A DNA stretch of 64,000 nucleotides from Rhizobium herbae (GTDB taxonomy: Bacteria; Pseudomonadota; Alphaproteobacteria; Rhizobiales; Rhizobiaceae): the NCBI RefSeq assembly GCF_019511375.1, contig NZ_JAEUAO010000002.1, positions 310,001 through 374,000 on the forward strand. Reading direction: 5' to 3'. Under the pieces are notes generated by a model. The model was not told the DNA's origin. It searched no databases and was given only the letters and a program-made list of their open reading frames with translations. This document shows positions 45,959 to 55,496 of this stretch, in pieces. Numbering within the stretch: position 1 is the first letter of the stretch; each line of letters opens with the position of its first letter. A program made the translations under genes and the position numbers.

Positions 45959-46456
45959 ATGTCGCTGACGGACTATTTCATCCGCAAGCCCGAGTTCGAG
46001 ATCGTCCCGCTGGAAACGAACGACCTGCCGCAGGCTGCTGCCATCCACCAGTTGCGCTTCGCATCGCCGTGGAGCGATGGCGAGTTGCATTCCCTCATGG
46101 TTCAGGACACGGTGTTCGGTTTTGTCGCGCGCCAGAGCAATGCCTATGGGCGGCCCTTGACCGGCGGCTTCGTGCTGTCGCGCGTCGCCGCCGGAGAGGC
46201 GGAAATCCTGACGATCGGCGTCGATCCACGGTTCGCGCGGCTGGGCCTGGGCTGGCGGCTGATGCGGGCAGCGCTGCGCGAGGCGCGCGATCAGGCGGCC
46301 GAAGCGGTCTTCCTCGAAGTCGACGAAACCAATGTTGCGGCCATTGGCCTTTATCGCAAGCTCGGTTTTGTCGATGTCGGCAAAAGACGGGCCTATTACC
46401 AGGGTGCTGGCGGCACCCGAACCGCAGCCCTTGTCATGCGCCTCGATCTTGGCTAG
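45959..46456 (+). CDS. rimI: RimI-type protein-alanine N-acetyltransferase
   Basis: This 165-residue GNAT protein resembles RimI, which acetylates the N-terminal alanine of ribosomal protein S18. The acetyl-CoA site is ILTIGVDPRFARLGLGWRLM (motif A; R-x-x-G-x-G/A with RLGLGW), preceded by FVLSRVAAGEAE and followed by FLEVDETNVAAIGLYRKLGF, the family signature, and RRAYYQG. It is coupled to tsaB. Other targets are possible, since rhizobial RimI homologues are broad in sequence. Confidence 0.9.
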   Translation: MSLTDYFIRKPEFEIVPLETNDLPQAAAIHQLRFASPWSDGELHSLMVQDTVFGFVARQSNAYGRPLTGGFVLSRVAAGEAEILTIGVDPRFARLGLGWRLMRAALREARDQAAEAVFLEVDETNVAAIGLYRKLGFVDVGKRRAYYQGAGGTRTAALVMRLDLG

Positions 46457-46550
46457 CCGTACTGGCTCTGAAAGGGGGACGCTTGCGCCGCCACGCCGAC
46501 GAGACGATCACCGATCGAGTTAGACGCTGCGCTGCGGTCCGGCTGCAGGC

Positions 46551-47354
46551 GTGGAGTTTGCGCGCGTGATCAATTGGGTGCGCGTCACGCTTTGCATGAC
46601 ACTGTTGTTTGTCGCGACGCTCGTTTTGCTTCCGATGCAATTGGTCTTTCTCTGGCTGGATGCGCCTCAAAGGCGCAGGCTCCCCCGTCTCTGGCATCGC
46701 ATGGCCTGCCGTCTGGTCGGAATTCACGTGCGCGTGCATGGTATGCCGGATCGCCAGCGGCCGCTGATGCTGGTGTCAAACCATGCGAGCTGGAAGGATA
46801 TCCTCGTGCTTGGATCGATCGCCGACGTGGTGTTCGTTGCCAAGTCCGACGTCAAGGCCTGGCCGGTCTTCGGCCTGCTTGCCCGGCTGCAGAAGACGAT
46901 CTTCATCGAGCGCGACCAGAAGCGCACCACCGGCACTCAGGTCAACGAGATCGGCAAGCGGCTCGCCGCCGGCGAGATCGTCGTTCTGTTTCCCGAAGGC
47001 ACGACCTCGGACGGCAACCGGCTGCTCGAAATCAAGACATCCCTGTTCGGCGCCGCTGCCGCTGCCGTGCCGTTGTCGCCGACGGGCGTCGTGCACGTCC
47101 AGCCGGTTGCCATCGCCTATACCGGCATTCATGGCATGCCGATGGGGCGCTACCACCGGCCGATCGCCGCCTGGCCCGGCGATATCGCTCTTGCGCCGCA
47201 TCTGCTCGGCATTCTCTACGAGGGGGCGGTCGACGTCGACGTCATCTTTGGCGAGCAGATCACCTATACGCCGCAGAGCAATCGCAAGGCCGTCAGCCGG
47301 CAGGTGGAGAAGAGCATCCGCTCCATGCTGGCGCTCAAGCTGCGCGGCCGCTGA
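46551..47354 (+). CDS. olsA: OlsA-like O-acyltransferase (PlsC family)
   Basis: This 267-residue membrane-associated acyltransferase has one N-terminal hydrophobic helix (about 10-36) and the PlsC motifs HASWKD (H78-x4-D83), [12 protein letters not shown] (block II) and FPEGTTSDG (147-155, block III). Two candidates exist for rhizobial proteins of this class: PlsC, which acylates lysophosphatidate, and OlsA, which acylates lyso-ornithine lipid. The position between rimI and miaB corresponds to olsA in S. meliloti, where mutants lack ornithine lipids, so I favour OlsA. The start is GTG at 46551; a GTG at 46566 is possible. It would complete the pathway begun by OlsB in this window. Confidence 0.8.
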   Translation: MEFARVINWVRVTLCMTLLFVATLVLLPMQLVFLWLDAPQRRRLPRLWHRMACRLVGIHVRVHGMPDRQRPLMLVSNHASWKDILVLGSIADVVFVAKSDVKAWPVFGLLARLQKTIFIERDQKRTTGTQVNEIGKRLAAGEIVVLFPEGTTSDGNRLLEIKTSLFGAAAAAVPLSPTGVVHVQPVAIAYTGIHGMPMGRYHRPIAAWPGDIALAPHLLGILYEGAVDVDVIFGEQITYTPQSNRKAVSRQVEKSIRSMLALKLRGR

Positions 47355-47403
47355 ACGCCGAAAGGGCTTCAATTTTGCGCCTCTTTGCTCTATGGAACCG
47401 CCC

Positions 47404-48804
47404 ATGACACAGGAAACAGCAGTTTTGTCCGCAAAGCGCGAAATGGCGCTCGAAAGCTCAGCAGTCCGGAAGGTTTTTGTGAAGACCTACGGCTGCCAGA
47501 TGAACGTCTATGATTCCGACCGGATGACCGACGCGCTGGCCAGGGACGGCTATGTCGCGACCGATGTCATGGAAGATGCCGATCTGGTGCTGCTGAACAC
47601 CTGTCACATCCGCGAGAAGGCGGCCGAAAAGGTCTATTCGGCGCTTGGCCGCCTGCGCGAGCTGAAGAAGAAAAAGGCCGGCGAGGGCCGCGAGATGATG
47701 ATCGGCGTCGCCGGCTGCGTCGCCCAGGCCGAGGGCGACGAGATATTGCGCCGCGCGCCGGCTGTCGACCTGGTCATCGGCCCGCAGACCTATCACCGCC
47801 TGCCGGAGGCCCTGAAGCGCGTCAAGCGCGGCGAGCGGGTGCTCGAAACCGACTACGCCATCGAGGACAAGTTCGAGCATCTTCCGGCGCCGGACAAGGC
47901 AAAGACCAGGGCGCGTGGCGTCACCGCCTTTTTGACCGTCCAGGAGGGCTGCGACAAGTTCTGCACCTTCTGCGTCGTGCCCTATACGCGCGGCTCGGAA
48001 GTCTCCCGCCCGGTCGCCCAGATTGTTTCCGAAGCGCAGAAACTGGTCGATGGCGGCGTACGCGAAATCACGTTGCTCGGCCAGAACGTCAATGCCTGGC
48101 ACGGCAGCGGCCCGAATGGTGACAAATGGGGGCTTGGCGAGCTTCTCCATCGCCTCAGCGAAATCGACGGCCTTGCCCGCCTGCGCTATACCACCAGCCA
48201 CCCGCGTGACATGGATGACAGCCTGATTGCCGCGCACCGCGACCTGCCGCAGCTGATGCCCTATCTGCACCTGCCGATCCAGTCCGGCTCCAACCGTATC
48301 CTGAAAGCGATGAACCGGCGCCATACGACGGCCGAATACATTGCGCTGATCGCCCGCATCAAGGCGGCGCGGCCCGATCTTGCGCTATCCGGCGATTTTA
48401 TCGTCGGCTTCCCTGGCGAGACCGACGAGGACTTCGCCGATACGCTCCGGCTTGTCGAGACGGTTGGTTATGCACAGGCATTTTCCTTCAAATATTCCAC
48501 TCGCCCGGGCACGCCTGGCGCCGAACTTGATGATCAGGTGCCGGAGGACGTAAAGGCCAACCGGTTGGAAAGATTGCAGGCTTTGCTCTTGAAGCAGCAG
48601 CACGCCTTTGCCGAGCAGTGTGTTGGCAAGACCATCGACCTGCTCCTGGAGAAGCCCGGCCGCATGCCGGGCCAGTTGATCGGCCGCTCGCCCTGGCTGC
48701 AATCGGTGAATGTTGATGCAAAGTCATCGCAAATCGGTGACATTATCTCTGTACGAATCACAGGTACGGGCCCTAACAGTCTGTTTGCCGAGGTGGTAAG
48801 CTGA
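47404..48804 (+). CDS. miaB: MiaB, tRNA-2-methylthio-N6-isopentenyladenosine synthase
   Basis: This 466-residue radical SAM enzyme inserts sulfur and methyl groups at position 37 of tRNAs reading UNN codons. The N-terminal methylthiotransferase domain has three cysteines in [23 protein letters not shown] and [11 protein letters not shown]. The radical SAM motif is [15 protein letters not shown]. Residues near 385-460 form a TRAM RNA-binding domain ([18 protein letters not shown]). I use the ATG at 47404 (MTQETAVL) because GGA lies 8 nt before it; 47392 lacks a ribosome site. PhoH-like and YbeY genes follow, a widely conserved order. Confidence 0.95.
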   Translation: MTQETAVLSAKREMALESSAVRKVFVKTYGCQMNVYDSDRMTDALARDGYVATDVMEDADLVLLNTCHIREKAAEKVYSALGRLRELKKKKAGEGREMMIGVAGCVAQAEGDEILRRAPAVDLVIGPQTYHRLPEALKRVKRGERVLETDYAIEDKFEHLPAPDKAKTRARGVTAFLTVQEGCDKFCTFCVVPYTRGSEVSRPVAQIVSEAQKLVDGGVREITLLGQNVNAWHGSGPNGDKWGLGELLHRLSEIDGLARLRYTTSHPRDMDDSLIAAHRDLPQLMPYLHLPIQSGSNRILKAMNRRHTTAEYIALIARIKAARPDLALSGDFIVGFPGETDEDFADTLRLVETVGYAQAFSFKYSTRPGTPGAELDDQVPEDVKANRLERLQALLLKQQHAFAEQCVGKTIDLLLEKPGRMPGQLIGRSPWLQSVNVDAKSSQIGDIISVRITGTGPNSLFAEVVS

Positions 48805-48833
48805 GGGACCGCTAACTCAAGGAGCCTGACCGC

Positions 48834-49889
48834 TTGAACGGACACGAATTGGTCTCATCATCGCCGCGCCAGTCGAAAACATCCGCGACAGACGTCAATC
48901 ACTTCGTGCTCACATTTGAGAACAATCGCTTCGCCAGTGAGCTTTTCGGTCAGTTCGATCAGAACCTGAAACTGATCGAGCAGCGCCTGCACATCGATGC
49001 GCGTCCGCGCGGCAATTCGGTTGCGATCTCGGGCGACATGGTCGCCACCAACCAGGCGCGCCGGGCGCTCGATTATCTTTATGGGCGCCTGCAGAACGGC
49101 AGTACGGTCGAGGTTTCCGACGTCGAAGGCGCGATCCGCATGGCTGTTGCCGCCGATGATCAACTGCAGCTTCCAACGCTGGAAAAGAAGGCCAAGCTGA
49201 ACCTCGCCCAGATTTCCACCCGCAAGAAGACCATTGCCGCCCGCACGCCGACGCAGGATGCCTATATCCGTGCGCTGGAACGGTCCGAGCTGGTCTTCGG
49301 CGTCGGCCCGGCAGGCACCGGCAAGACCTATCTTGCAGTGGCCCATGCAGCCCAGCTGCTCGAGCGTGGCGCCGTCGATCGCATCGTCCTGTCGCGCCCT
49401 GCCGTGGAGGCGGGCGAACGCCTCGGCTTCCTGCCGGGCGACATGAAGGACAAGGTCGATCCCTTTCTGCGGCCGCTCTACGACGCGCTCTACGACATGA
49501 TGCCGGGCGACAAGGTCGAGCGGGCGATCACCGCCGGCGTCATCGAAATCGCCCCGCTCGCCTTCATGCGCGGCCGCACACTTGCCAATGCCGCCGTCAT
49601 CCTGGATGAGGCGCAGAACACCACTGCGATGCAGATGAAGATGTTCCTGACGCGTCTCGGTGAAAACGGCCGCATGATCGTCACAGGGGATCCGAGCCAG
49701 GTCGACCTGCCGCGCGGCGTCAAGTCCGGCCTTGTCGAAGCGCTGCAGATCCTGCGCGGCGTCGAAGGCGTCTCCGTCGTCCGCTTCAAGGATGCCGATG
49801 TCGTGCGCCATCCGATGGTTGCCCGTATCGTCCGCGCCTATGAGGCATCGACCGCCGTGCATGACGAAAGCGAGCAGAGCGACCGCTAA
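48834..49889 (+). CDS. PhoH-like ATPase
   Basis: This 351-residue protein is a PhoH-family ATPase of the YbeZ type. An N-terminal KH-like part (HFVLTFENNRFASELFGQFD) precedes the P-loop GPAGTGKTYLAVAHA (about 158-172), VLSRPAVEAGERLGFLPGD, the Walker B VILDEAQNTTAMQMKMFL and TGDPSQVDLPRG. In other bacteria YbeZ interacts with YbeY in rRNA processing. It starts with TTG (48834), supported by AAGGAG 9 nt upstream. It lies in miaB-phoH-ybeY-corC-lnt. Confidence 0.93.
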   Translation: MNGHELVSSSPRQSKTSATDVNHFVLTFENNRFASELFGQFDQNLKLIEQRLHIDARPRGNSVAISGDMVATNQARRALDYLYGRLQNGSTVEVSDVEGAIRMAVAADDQLQLPTLEKKAKLNLAQISTRKKTIAARTPTQDAYIRALERSELVFGVGPAGTGKTYLAVAHAAQLLERGAVDRIVLSRPAVEAGERLGFLPGDMKDKVDPFLRPLYDALYDMMPGDKVERAITAGVIEIAPLAFMRGRTLANAAVILDEAQNTTAMQMKMFLTRLGENGRMIVTGDPSQVDLPRGVKSGLVEALQILRGVEGVSVVRFKDADVVRHPMVARIVRAYEASTAVHDESEQSDR

Positions 49890-49907
49890 GGACGGCCGCA
49901 GCCAGTC

Positions 49908-50414
49908 ATGACCAGCCTTGATATCCAGATCAGCGTCGAGGAGGGCCCCTGGTCCTCCGAGGCCGACCTTCAGTCGCTCAGCGAGCGCGTCCTCGGCGCG
50001 GCCGCCGATTTCCTCCGTCGCGAGGAAAAGCAGCCGTTTCCGAAAATGCCGCCGGAGGTGTCGCTGGTTTTTACCGACGATGCGTCAATCCGCGAGATCA
50101 ATGCGCAATGGCGCAACCAGGACAAGCCGACCAATGTCCTGTCATTTCCGGCTTTTCCGCTGACGCCCGGCAAGATGCCGGGGCCGATGCTCGGCGACAT
50201 CATCCTTGCCCAGGAGACCCTGGTGCGGGAAGCGCAGGCGCTCGGCAAGCCGTTTGACGAGCATCTGAGCCATCTCCTGGTGCATGGATTTCTGCATCTT
50301 TTCGGCTATGATCACATGGAAGAGAACGATGCCGAAAGAATGGAGAGCCTTGAGACTCGCATTTTGGCCGGTCTTGGGCTATCTGATCCCTATGGGGACG
50401 GTGATCCCGTATGA
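49908..50414 (+). CDS. ybeY: YbeY endoribonuclease
   Basis: This 168-residue metalloprotein is YbeY, an endoribonuclease required for 16S rRNA 3'-end maturation and ribosome quality control. The zinc motif is LLVHGFLHLFGYDHMEEND (H-G-x-L-H-x5-H), at about residues 122-140. VSLVFTDDASIREINAQWR and DKPTNVLSFPAF are the other family blocks, and the conserved arginine is in INAQWR. It follows the PhoH-like gene by 18 bp and precedes the CorC-like gene. In S. meliloti, YbeY affects sRNA-controlled genes. Confidence 0.95.
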   Translation: MTSLDIQISVEEGPWSSEADLQSLSERVLGAAADFLRREEKQPFPKMPPEVSLVFTDDASIREINAQWRNQDKPTNVLSFPAFPLTPGKMPGPMLGDIILAQETLVREAQALGKPFDEHLSHLLVHGFLHLFGYDHMEENDAERMESLETRILAGLGLSDPYGDGDPV

Positions 50415-50426
50415 TAGTTTGGAACG

Positions 50427-51584
50427 ATGAGCGATTTTAGGACACAGCCGGCCGCGGCTGTAAGAGATGAGGCAGAAGCCTCCAGTCAGGACGAAGCGGG
50501 CAGTAGTAGCACCGTCCCGAAGACTGAGAGCGGCAAATCCGGCTCCTCCTTCTGGAGCCGCGCGGCCCGAATTTGGCGTGCCGGCAGCAATTCCAGCATT
50601 CGTGAAGATCTCGCCGACGCGCTGATGACCGATCCTGGCGCCGATACCGCCTTCTCGCCTGCCGAGCGAGCCATGCTCAACAATATTCTCCGCTTCCGTG
50701 AGGTGCGCGTCGAGGATGTGATGGTGCCGCGTGCCGATATCGAAGCGGTCGATCTCTCGATCACCATCGGTGAGCTGATGGTCATCTTCGAGGAATCCGG
50801 CCGTTCGCGCATGCCGGTCTACAGCGAGAGCCTCGATGATCCGCGCGGCATGGTGCACATCCGCGATCTGCTTTCCTATGTTACCAAGCAGGCACGCAAC
50901 AAGCGCCGCAACGGCAGCCGTTCCCCCGCGAGCGGTGCAAACTCTGCCGAAAAAACGGAAAAGCCGGCGCGCCAGCCAAAGCCGAGCTTCGATTTGGGAC
51001 GCATCGATCTGTCGAAGACCGTCGAAGAGGCCGGCATCATCCGCCAGGTGCTGTTCGTGCCGCCGTCGATGCACGCATCCGACCTGATGCAGCGCATGCA
51101 GGCCGCCCGTATCCAGATGGCGCTGGTCATCGACGAATATGGCGGCACCGATGGTCTCGCCTCGCTCGAGGATATCGTGGAGATGGTCGTCGGCGATATC
51201 GAGGACGAGCATGACGATGAAGAGGTGATGTTCGCCAAGACCTCCGACGACGTGTTTGTCGCCGACGCCCGCGTCGAACTGGAGGAGATCGCCGCAGCGA
51301 TCGGGCCGGATTTCGACGTGCGCGAGCAGCTTGAGGATGTCGATACGCTGGGTGGTCTGGTCTTTGCATCGCTCGGCCGTATTCCGGCCCGCGGTGAAGT
51401 TGTCCAGGCGATTCCGGGCTTCGAATTCCAGGTGCTCGATGCCGATCCGCGCCGGGTGAAACGCGTGCGGATCGTCCGCAAACGTCCGCCGGCCCGGCGC
51501 CGGCCCTTCAAGGGCGACGAGGATGCGCCGGTCGAGGCAACTACGCTCGCCAGCGACGAAAAATCCCTGCGCGAAACGGGATAA
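50427..51584 (+). CDS. CorC/HlyC-like CBS-domain protein
   Basis: This 385-residue protein has a disordered, Ser/Ala-rich N-terminus (about 1-70), two CBS domains (about 90-150, VEDVMVPRADIEAVDL, and 190-260, LFVPPSMHASDLMQRMQ) and a CorC/HlyC C-terminal domain (about 275-365, EEIAAAIGPDFDVRE and GGLVFASLGRIPARGE). An insert of about 40 residues rich in R, K and S (RNKRRNGSRSPASGANSAEK in pieces) separates the CBS domains. There is no N-terminal CNNM membrane domain. Relatives in this operon position (YbeX) affect ribosome maturation or Mg/Co efflux. The exact role is unknown. Confidence 0.88.
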   Translation: MSDFRTQPAAAVRDEAEASSQDEAGSSSTVPKTESGKSGSSFWSRAARIWRAGSNSSIREDLADALMTDPGADTAFSPAERAMLNNILRFREVRVEDVMVPRADIEAVDLSITIGELMVIFEESGRSRMPVYSESLDDPRGMVHIRDLLSYVTKQARNKRRNGSRSPASGANSAEKTEKPARQPKPSFDLGRIDLSKTVEEAGIIRQVLFVPPSMHASDLMQRMQAARIQMALVIDEYGGTDGLASLEDIVEMVVGDIEDEHDDEEVMFAKTSDDVFVADARVELEEIAAAIGPDFDVREQLEDVDTLGGLVFASLGRIPARGEVVQAIPGFEFQVLDADPRRVKRVRIVRKRPPARRRPFKGDEDAPVEATTLASDEKSLRETG

Positions 51585-51732
51585 AGCTTCGCTTTCCGTA
51601 ACCCGGCGCCGTATCGAGGCACGACAAGCAGTCACTTTTTTGGAAAACTGCGGGCGTGATTCGAATGGGCGGCTTGCGCCCACCGCACGCCTCGCCTGGC
51701 AATGTGCGGTTCACGCCGGTTGGGGGGAATGA

Positions 51733-53328
51733 ATGGAGTGGCTTGCGGGCAAGATCATGCTGTTGTCCGGCGCGCGCCGGGCGCTTGTCGCCTTTACCGC
51801 CGGGCTGGTGGCCGTCTTTGCCCTGCCGCCCTTCGGTATCTTCGCCGCGCCGTTTCTGTCCTTTCCCGTTCTCGTCTGGCTCATCGACGGCGCTTCAGGC
51901 AATCCGGATCATGGGGTGTTGCGGCGTAGCTTTCCCGCATTCTTCGTTGGCTGGTGTTTTGGCTTCGGCTACTTTCTCGGCGGTCTCTGGTGGCTGGGCA
52001 ATGCGCTGCTCGTCGAGGCCGACGAATTCGCCTGGGCCGTGCCGCTTGCCGTCGTCGGGCTGCCTGCCTTTCTTGCCATCTTCTACGCTTTCGCGGCGGC
52101 GTTCGCCCGCCTTCTCTGGTCGGATGGCATGGGGCGCATAGCCGCGCTCGCCTTTGCCTTCGGACTGTTCGAGTGGCTGCGCGGCTTCATCCTTACCGGC
52201 TTTCCCTGGAACGCAATCGGCTATGCGGCCATGCCGGTGCCGCTGATGATGCAGTCGGCGGCGGTGATCGGTCTTGCTGGCGTCAACATGCTGGCCGTTT
52301 TTGTCTTCGCATCGCCGGCCCTGATCGGTACCCGCAAGGGGCTCAAGACGGGCCTCTGTCTTACCGCACTTCTTGTTGCAGCCCATTTCGGTTACGGATT
52401 TTACCGGCTGAACCAGCCGCTGCCTTTGCCTGCGGATCCGGCCGTCACCATCCGTCTCGTGCAGCCGCTGATCGATCAGTCCAAGAAATTCGATGACAGC
52501 GAGCGGCGCGCGATCTTCGAGGAGCATCTCAAGCTTACCGAAGCGCCGGCGGAAAATGGCGGTAAGCGCCCGGACGTCGTGATCTGGCCGGAAACCGCCG
52601 TACCGTTCATCCTGACCGAAAATCCGGACGCGCTGATACGGATTTCCGATGTGCTGCAGGAGGGTCAGATCCTCATCGCCGGGGCCGTCCGGGCCGAGGA
52701 TGCAGGCGCCGGCCAGCCGCCGCGCTATTACAACTCGATCTATGTGATCGACGATCGCGGCCAGATCGTCGGCGCTTCCGACAAGATGCATCTTGTGCCC
52801 TTCGGAGAGTACTTGCCGCTCGAAAGCCTGCTGGTCTCGGCCGGGTTGAATGCCGTTGCAGCCGACATGCCCGGCGGCTTCTCTTCGGCGGCGACGCGCT
52901 CGCTCCTCACTTTGCCGGGTGGCAAGACGCTTTACCCGCTGATTTGCTATGAGGCGATCTTCCCGCGGGAGATCGGCAGTGATGCACTGGCCGCGAATGC
53001 ACTGCTGAATATCACCAATGATGCCTGGTTCGGCAATACGCCTGGCCCCTACCAGCATTTCCAGCAGGCGCAACTGCGCAGCGTCGAGACGGGCCTGCCG
53101 CTGATCCGCGATGCCAATAGCGGCGTATCGGCGATCGTCGATGCGCGCGGCGAGGTCGTCACCGGTTTTCCGTTCGGCACCCGCGGATTCGTGGACACAA
53201 TCTTGCCGGGAAAGATTGCTCTGCCGATGGCTCCCGAGCAACAAGGCAGAAACGGGTTGTTGCTCGCGGGCCTGATATTCGGCCTCGCGATTATTTCCCG
53301 CGCTAGTTTTATTTTCCGGGAGAATTGA
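51733..53328 (+). CDS. lnt: apolipoprotein N-acyltransferase
   Basis: This 531-residue enzyme adds the third acyl chain to lipoproteins in the inner membrane. Hydrophobic helices fill about 15-220. The nitrilase-like periplasmic domain holds the triad: glutamate in VVIWPETAVPF, lysine in DKMHLVPFGEY and cysteine in PLICYEAIFP. NITNDAWFGNTPGPYQHFQQ (20 residues) is the family signature. In S. meliloti and S. medicae this gene is also called actA because mutants are acid-sensitive. The regulator after it (phrR) is acid-induced, so the pair links lipoprotein maturation with pH. Confidence 0.95.
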   Translation: MEWLAGKIMLLSGARRALVAFTAGLVAVFALPPFGIFAAPFLSFPVLVWLIDGASGNPDHGVLRRSFPAFFVGWCFGFGYFLGGLWWLGNALLVEADEFAWAVPLAVVGLPAFLAIFYAFAAAFARLLWSDGMGRIAALAFAFGLFEWLRGFILTGFPWNAIGYAAMPVPLMMQSAAVIGLAGVNMLAVFVFASPALIGTRKGLKTGLCLTALLVAAHFGYGFYRLNQPLPLPADPAVTIRLVQPLIDQSKKFDDSERRAIFEEHLKLTEAPAENGGKRPDVVIWPETAVPFILTENPDALIRISDVLQEGQILIAGAVRAEDAGAGQPPRYYNSIYVIDDRGQIVGASDKMHLVPFGEYLPLESLLVSAGLNAVAADMPGGFSSAATRSLLTLPGGKTLYPLICYEAIFPREIGSDALAANALLNITNDAWFGNTPGPYQHFQQAQLRSVETGLPLIRDANSGVSAIVDARGEVVTGFPFGTRGFVDTILPGKIALPMAPEQQGRNGLLLAGLIFGLAIISRASFIFREN

Positions 53329-53484
53329 CCAAAAACCCCTAAAATTGCATAGTAGCTTCCACCAATGATCCTTACCTATGTTTCAGAGGGTTTCCGCCCG
53401 GCATCACAACGTAGCGTGTGTAGTCAGCTCTCTGTAAGTGGCCAGGTTATGGGGCAACTGCAACTCGCTTATTAGGAAACCGCT

Positions 53485-53907
53485 ATGATAGAGAACAAGA
53501 AGAAGCCGAACCCGATCGACATTCATGTCGGCAGCCGGATTCGCCTTCGCCGCACCATGCTGGGCATGAGCCAGGAAAAGCTCGGTGAGAGCCTTGGGAT
53601 CACCTTCCAGCAGATTCAGAAGTACGAAAAAGGGACCAACCGGGTCGGCGCAAGCCGTCTTCAGAACATTTCGAGCATTCTGAATGTTCCGGTATCCTTC
53701 TTTTTCGAAGACGCACCGGGCGAGAGTTCGTCCTCCGGTTCGTCAGGCCTGGCCGAAGCCTCCAGCTCGAACTATGTGGTTGATTTCCTGTCGTCTTCGG
53801 AAGGGCTTCAACTCAACCGCGCCTTCGTCAAGATCGGCGATCCGAAGGTGCGGCGCAAACTGGTGGACCTGGTCAAGGCCTTGGCAGTCGAGGCGGAAGC
53901 CGAATAA
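53485..53907 (+). CDS. phrR: PhrR/PraR-type XRE transcriptional regulator
   Basis: This 140-residue protein has a Cro/CI helix-turn-helix (about 12-66: VGSRIRLRRTMLGMSQEKLG, ITFQQIQKYEKGTNRVGASR) and a short tail that ends in a conserved helical patch (KVRRKLVDLVKALAVEAE). Proteins of this sequence are named PhrR in S. medicae, where the gene lies after actA (lnt) and is induced by acid, and PraR in Rhizobium and Azorhizobium, where it represses quorum-sensing or toxin-like reb genes and affects biofilms. The neighbourhood lnt-phrR-metK matches. A 156-bp leader precedes the ATG. An intrinsic terminator follows. Confidence 0.85.
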   Translation: MIENKKKPNPIDIHVGSRIRLRRTMLGMSQEKLGESLGITFQQIQKYEKGTNRVGASRLQNISSILNVPVSFFFEDAPGESSSSGSSGLAEASSSNYVVDFLSSSEGLQLNRAFVKIGDPKVRRKLVDLVKALAVEAEAE

Positions 53908-53933
53908 GGCCCACTCTCGGCGAATGTGAAAAA

Positions 53934-53959
53934 AGCGGCCGGATAGCGCCGCTTTTTTT
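53934..53959 (+). terminator. intrinsic terminator after phrR
   Basis: AGCGGC (53934-53939) and GCCGCT (53948-53953) form a 6-bp stem, extended by A-T pairs, over an 8-nt loop, followed by TTTTTTT at 53953-53959. Preceding A residues allow it to work on the opposite strand as well. It separates phrR from metK. Confidence 0.85.
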
Positions 53960-54011
53960 GTGCTTTGCAGGACGGCAACCTGCGCGCCAGGCCGAGGGGA
54001 AAGCAGGAAAA

Positions 54012-54123
54012 ACGTTCCTATAACGCACATATAAAGATATATTTATGTCCTTGTGTGCTTGTTTTTTGGTGGCATTATCACTAACACGTTCGGAGCCGTT
54101 TTTTCTTTGAGGGGACTTCCCGC
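54012..54123 (+). promoter_or_regulatory. AT-rich metK leader with two alternative hairpins
   Basis: ACATA (54028-54032) can pair with TATGT (54045-54049), or GCACA (54026-54030) with TGTGC (54055-54059). The two overlap in the ACA, so only one can form. The second is followed by TTGTTTTTT. This looks superficially like an attenuator, but both stems are only 5 bp and the sequence is also what an AT-rich promoter would look like. No known SAM riboswitch pattern is recognised. Confidence 0.3.
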
Positions 54124-55404
54124 ATGCGCGCAAACTACCTGTTTACGAGTGAGTCGGTGGCAGAAGGCCATCCCGACAAGGTCTGTGACCGGATCTCGGA
54201 TGAAATCGTTGATCTTGTGTATCGTGAAGCTGCAAAGACGGGCGTTGACCCCTGGACGGTTCGCATCGCCTGCGAAACTTTGGCAACGACCAACCGTGTG
54301 GTTATCGCCGGTGAGGTTCGGGTGCCTGATACCCTGTTGAAGAAAGACAAGAGCGGCAACGTCGTAAAGGATGCGGCGGGGCACCCGCTGATCAATCCCG
54401 CGAAGTTCAAGGCTGCCGCCCGCAAGGCGATCCGTGAAATCGGCTATGAACAGGCTGGCTTCCACTGGAAAACCGCAAAGATCGATGTGCTGCTGCATCC
54501 GCAGTCCGCTGACATCGCCCAAGGCGTGGACAACGCTGCCGACAAGCAGGGCGACGAAGGTGCGGGCGACCAGGGCATCATGTTCGGCTATGCTTGCCGC
54601 GAAACCGCCGAGCTCATGCCGGCGCCGATCTATTACTCGCACCGCATCCTCGCCCTGCTCGCAACTGCCCGCAAGGCAGGTCAGGGCGACGCCGGCCTGC
54701 TTGGTCCGGATGCAAAGAGCCAGGTCACCGTCCGCTATGTCGACGGCAAGCCGAGCGAAGTGACCTCGATCGTCCTGTCGACCCAGCATCTCGACGGCAA
54801 CTGGGACTCGGCCAAGGTTCGCGCCGTTGTCGAGCCCTATATCCGCGAAGCACTGCACGACATCGAGATCGCCGAGGATTGCAACTGGTACATCAACCCG
54901 ACCGGCAAATTCGTCATCGGCGGTCCTGACGGCGATGCTGGCCTCACCGGCCGCAAGATCATCGTTGATACCTATGGCGGCGCAGCTCCCCATGGCGGCG
55001 GCGCCTTCTCCGGCAAGGACACGACCAAGGTCGACCGCTCGGCCGCGTACGCGGCCCGCTATCTGGCCAAGAACGTCGTTGCCGCCGGCCTGTCCGATCG
55101 CTGCACGATCCAGATTTCCTACGCCATCGGCGTTGCCCAGCCACTGTCGATCTATGTCGATCTGCACGGCACCGGCAAGGTGACCGAAGACCAGGTCGAA
55201 CAGGCCATCCGCAAGACGATGGATCTGTCGCCGTCCGGTATCCGCCGCCACCTCGACCTCAACCGGCCGATCTACGCCAAGACCTCCGCCTACGGCCATT
55301 TCGGCCGCAAGGCCGGCCGCGACGGCTCCTTCTCCTGGGAAAAGCTCGATCTGGTCAAGCCGCTGAAGGACGCCCTGAAAGAGGACACTCTGAAGGCCGC
55401 CTGA
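54124..55404 (+). CDS. metK: S-adenosylmethionine synthetase
   Basis: This 426-residue enzyme joins methionine and ATP to make SAM, the methyl donor for the many methyltransferases in this window. Active-site blocks are [13 protein letters not shown] (His16 and Asp18 region), [27 protein letters not shown] (in pieces), [21 protein letters not shown] (in pieces, the P-loop-like region) and [13 protein letters not shown]. Rhizobial MetK is longer than E. coli MetK by about 40 residues, as here. It is preceded by phrR with a terminator and followed by a terminator and trmB. Confidence 0.97.
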   Translation: MRANYLFTSESVAEGHPDKVCDRISDEIVDLVYREAAKTGVDPWTVRIACETLATTNRVVIAGEVRVPDTLLKKDKSGNVVKDAAGHPLINPAKFKAAARKAIREIGYEQAGFHWKTAKIDVLLHPQSADIAQGVDNAADKQGDEGAGDQGIMFGYACRETAELMPAPIYYSHRILALLATARKAGQGDAGLLGPDAKSQVTVRYVDGKPSEVTSIVLSTQHLDGNWDSAKVRAVVEPYIREALHDIEIAEDCNWYINPTGKFVIGGPDGDAGLTGRKIIVDTYGGAAPHGGGAFSGKDTTKVDRSAAYAARYLAKNVVAAGLSDRCTIQISYAIGVAQPLSIYVDLHGTGKVTEDQVEQAIRKTMDLSPSGIRRHLDLNRPIYAKTSAYGHFGRKAGRDGSFSWEKLDLVKPLKDALKEDTLKAA

Positions 55405-55442
55405 TCCGGCCTCTGGACGAGTGACGGAAGAAGACAGTAAAG

Positions 55443-55475
55443 AGCGGGTGTTTCCTTCTGGAGGCACCCGCTTTT
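55443..55475 (+). terminator. intrinsic terminator or attenuator between metK and trmB
   Basis: AGCGGGTG (55443-55450) and CACCCGCT (55465-55472) form a perfect 8-bp stem, with an inner TCC/GGA stem inside the loop, followed by TTTT (55472-55475). The trmB ATG is only 22 bp further on, so readthrough may be used for trmB expression. Confidence 0.8.
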
Positions 55476-55496
55476 CTATCGCCGAAAGACCGCACC

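Noticed and set aside
54012-54123. SAM-II type riboswitch before metK
   Set aside because: The conserved core sequences of SAM-I, SAM-II and SAM/SAH motifs are not recognisable; only weak 5-bp stems are present.
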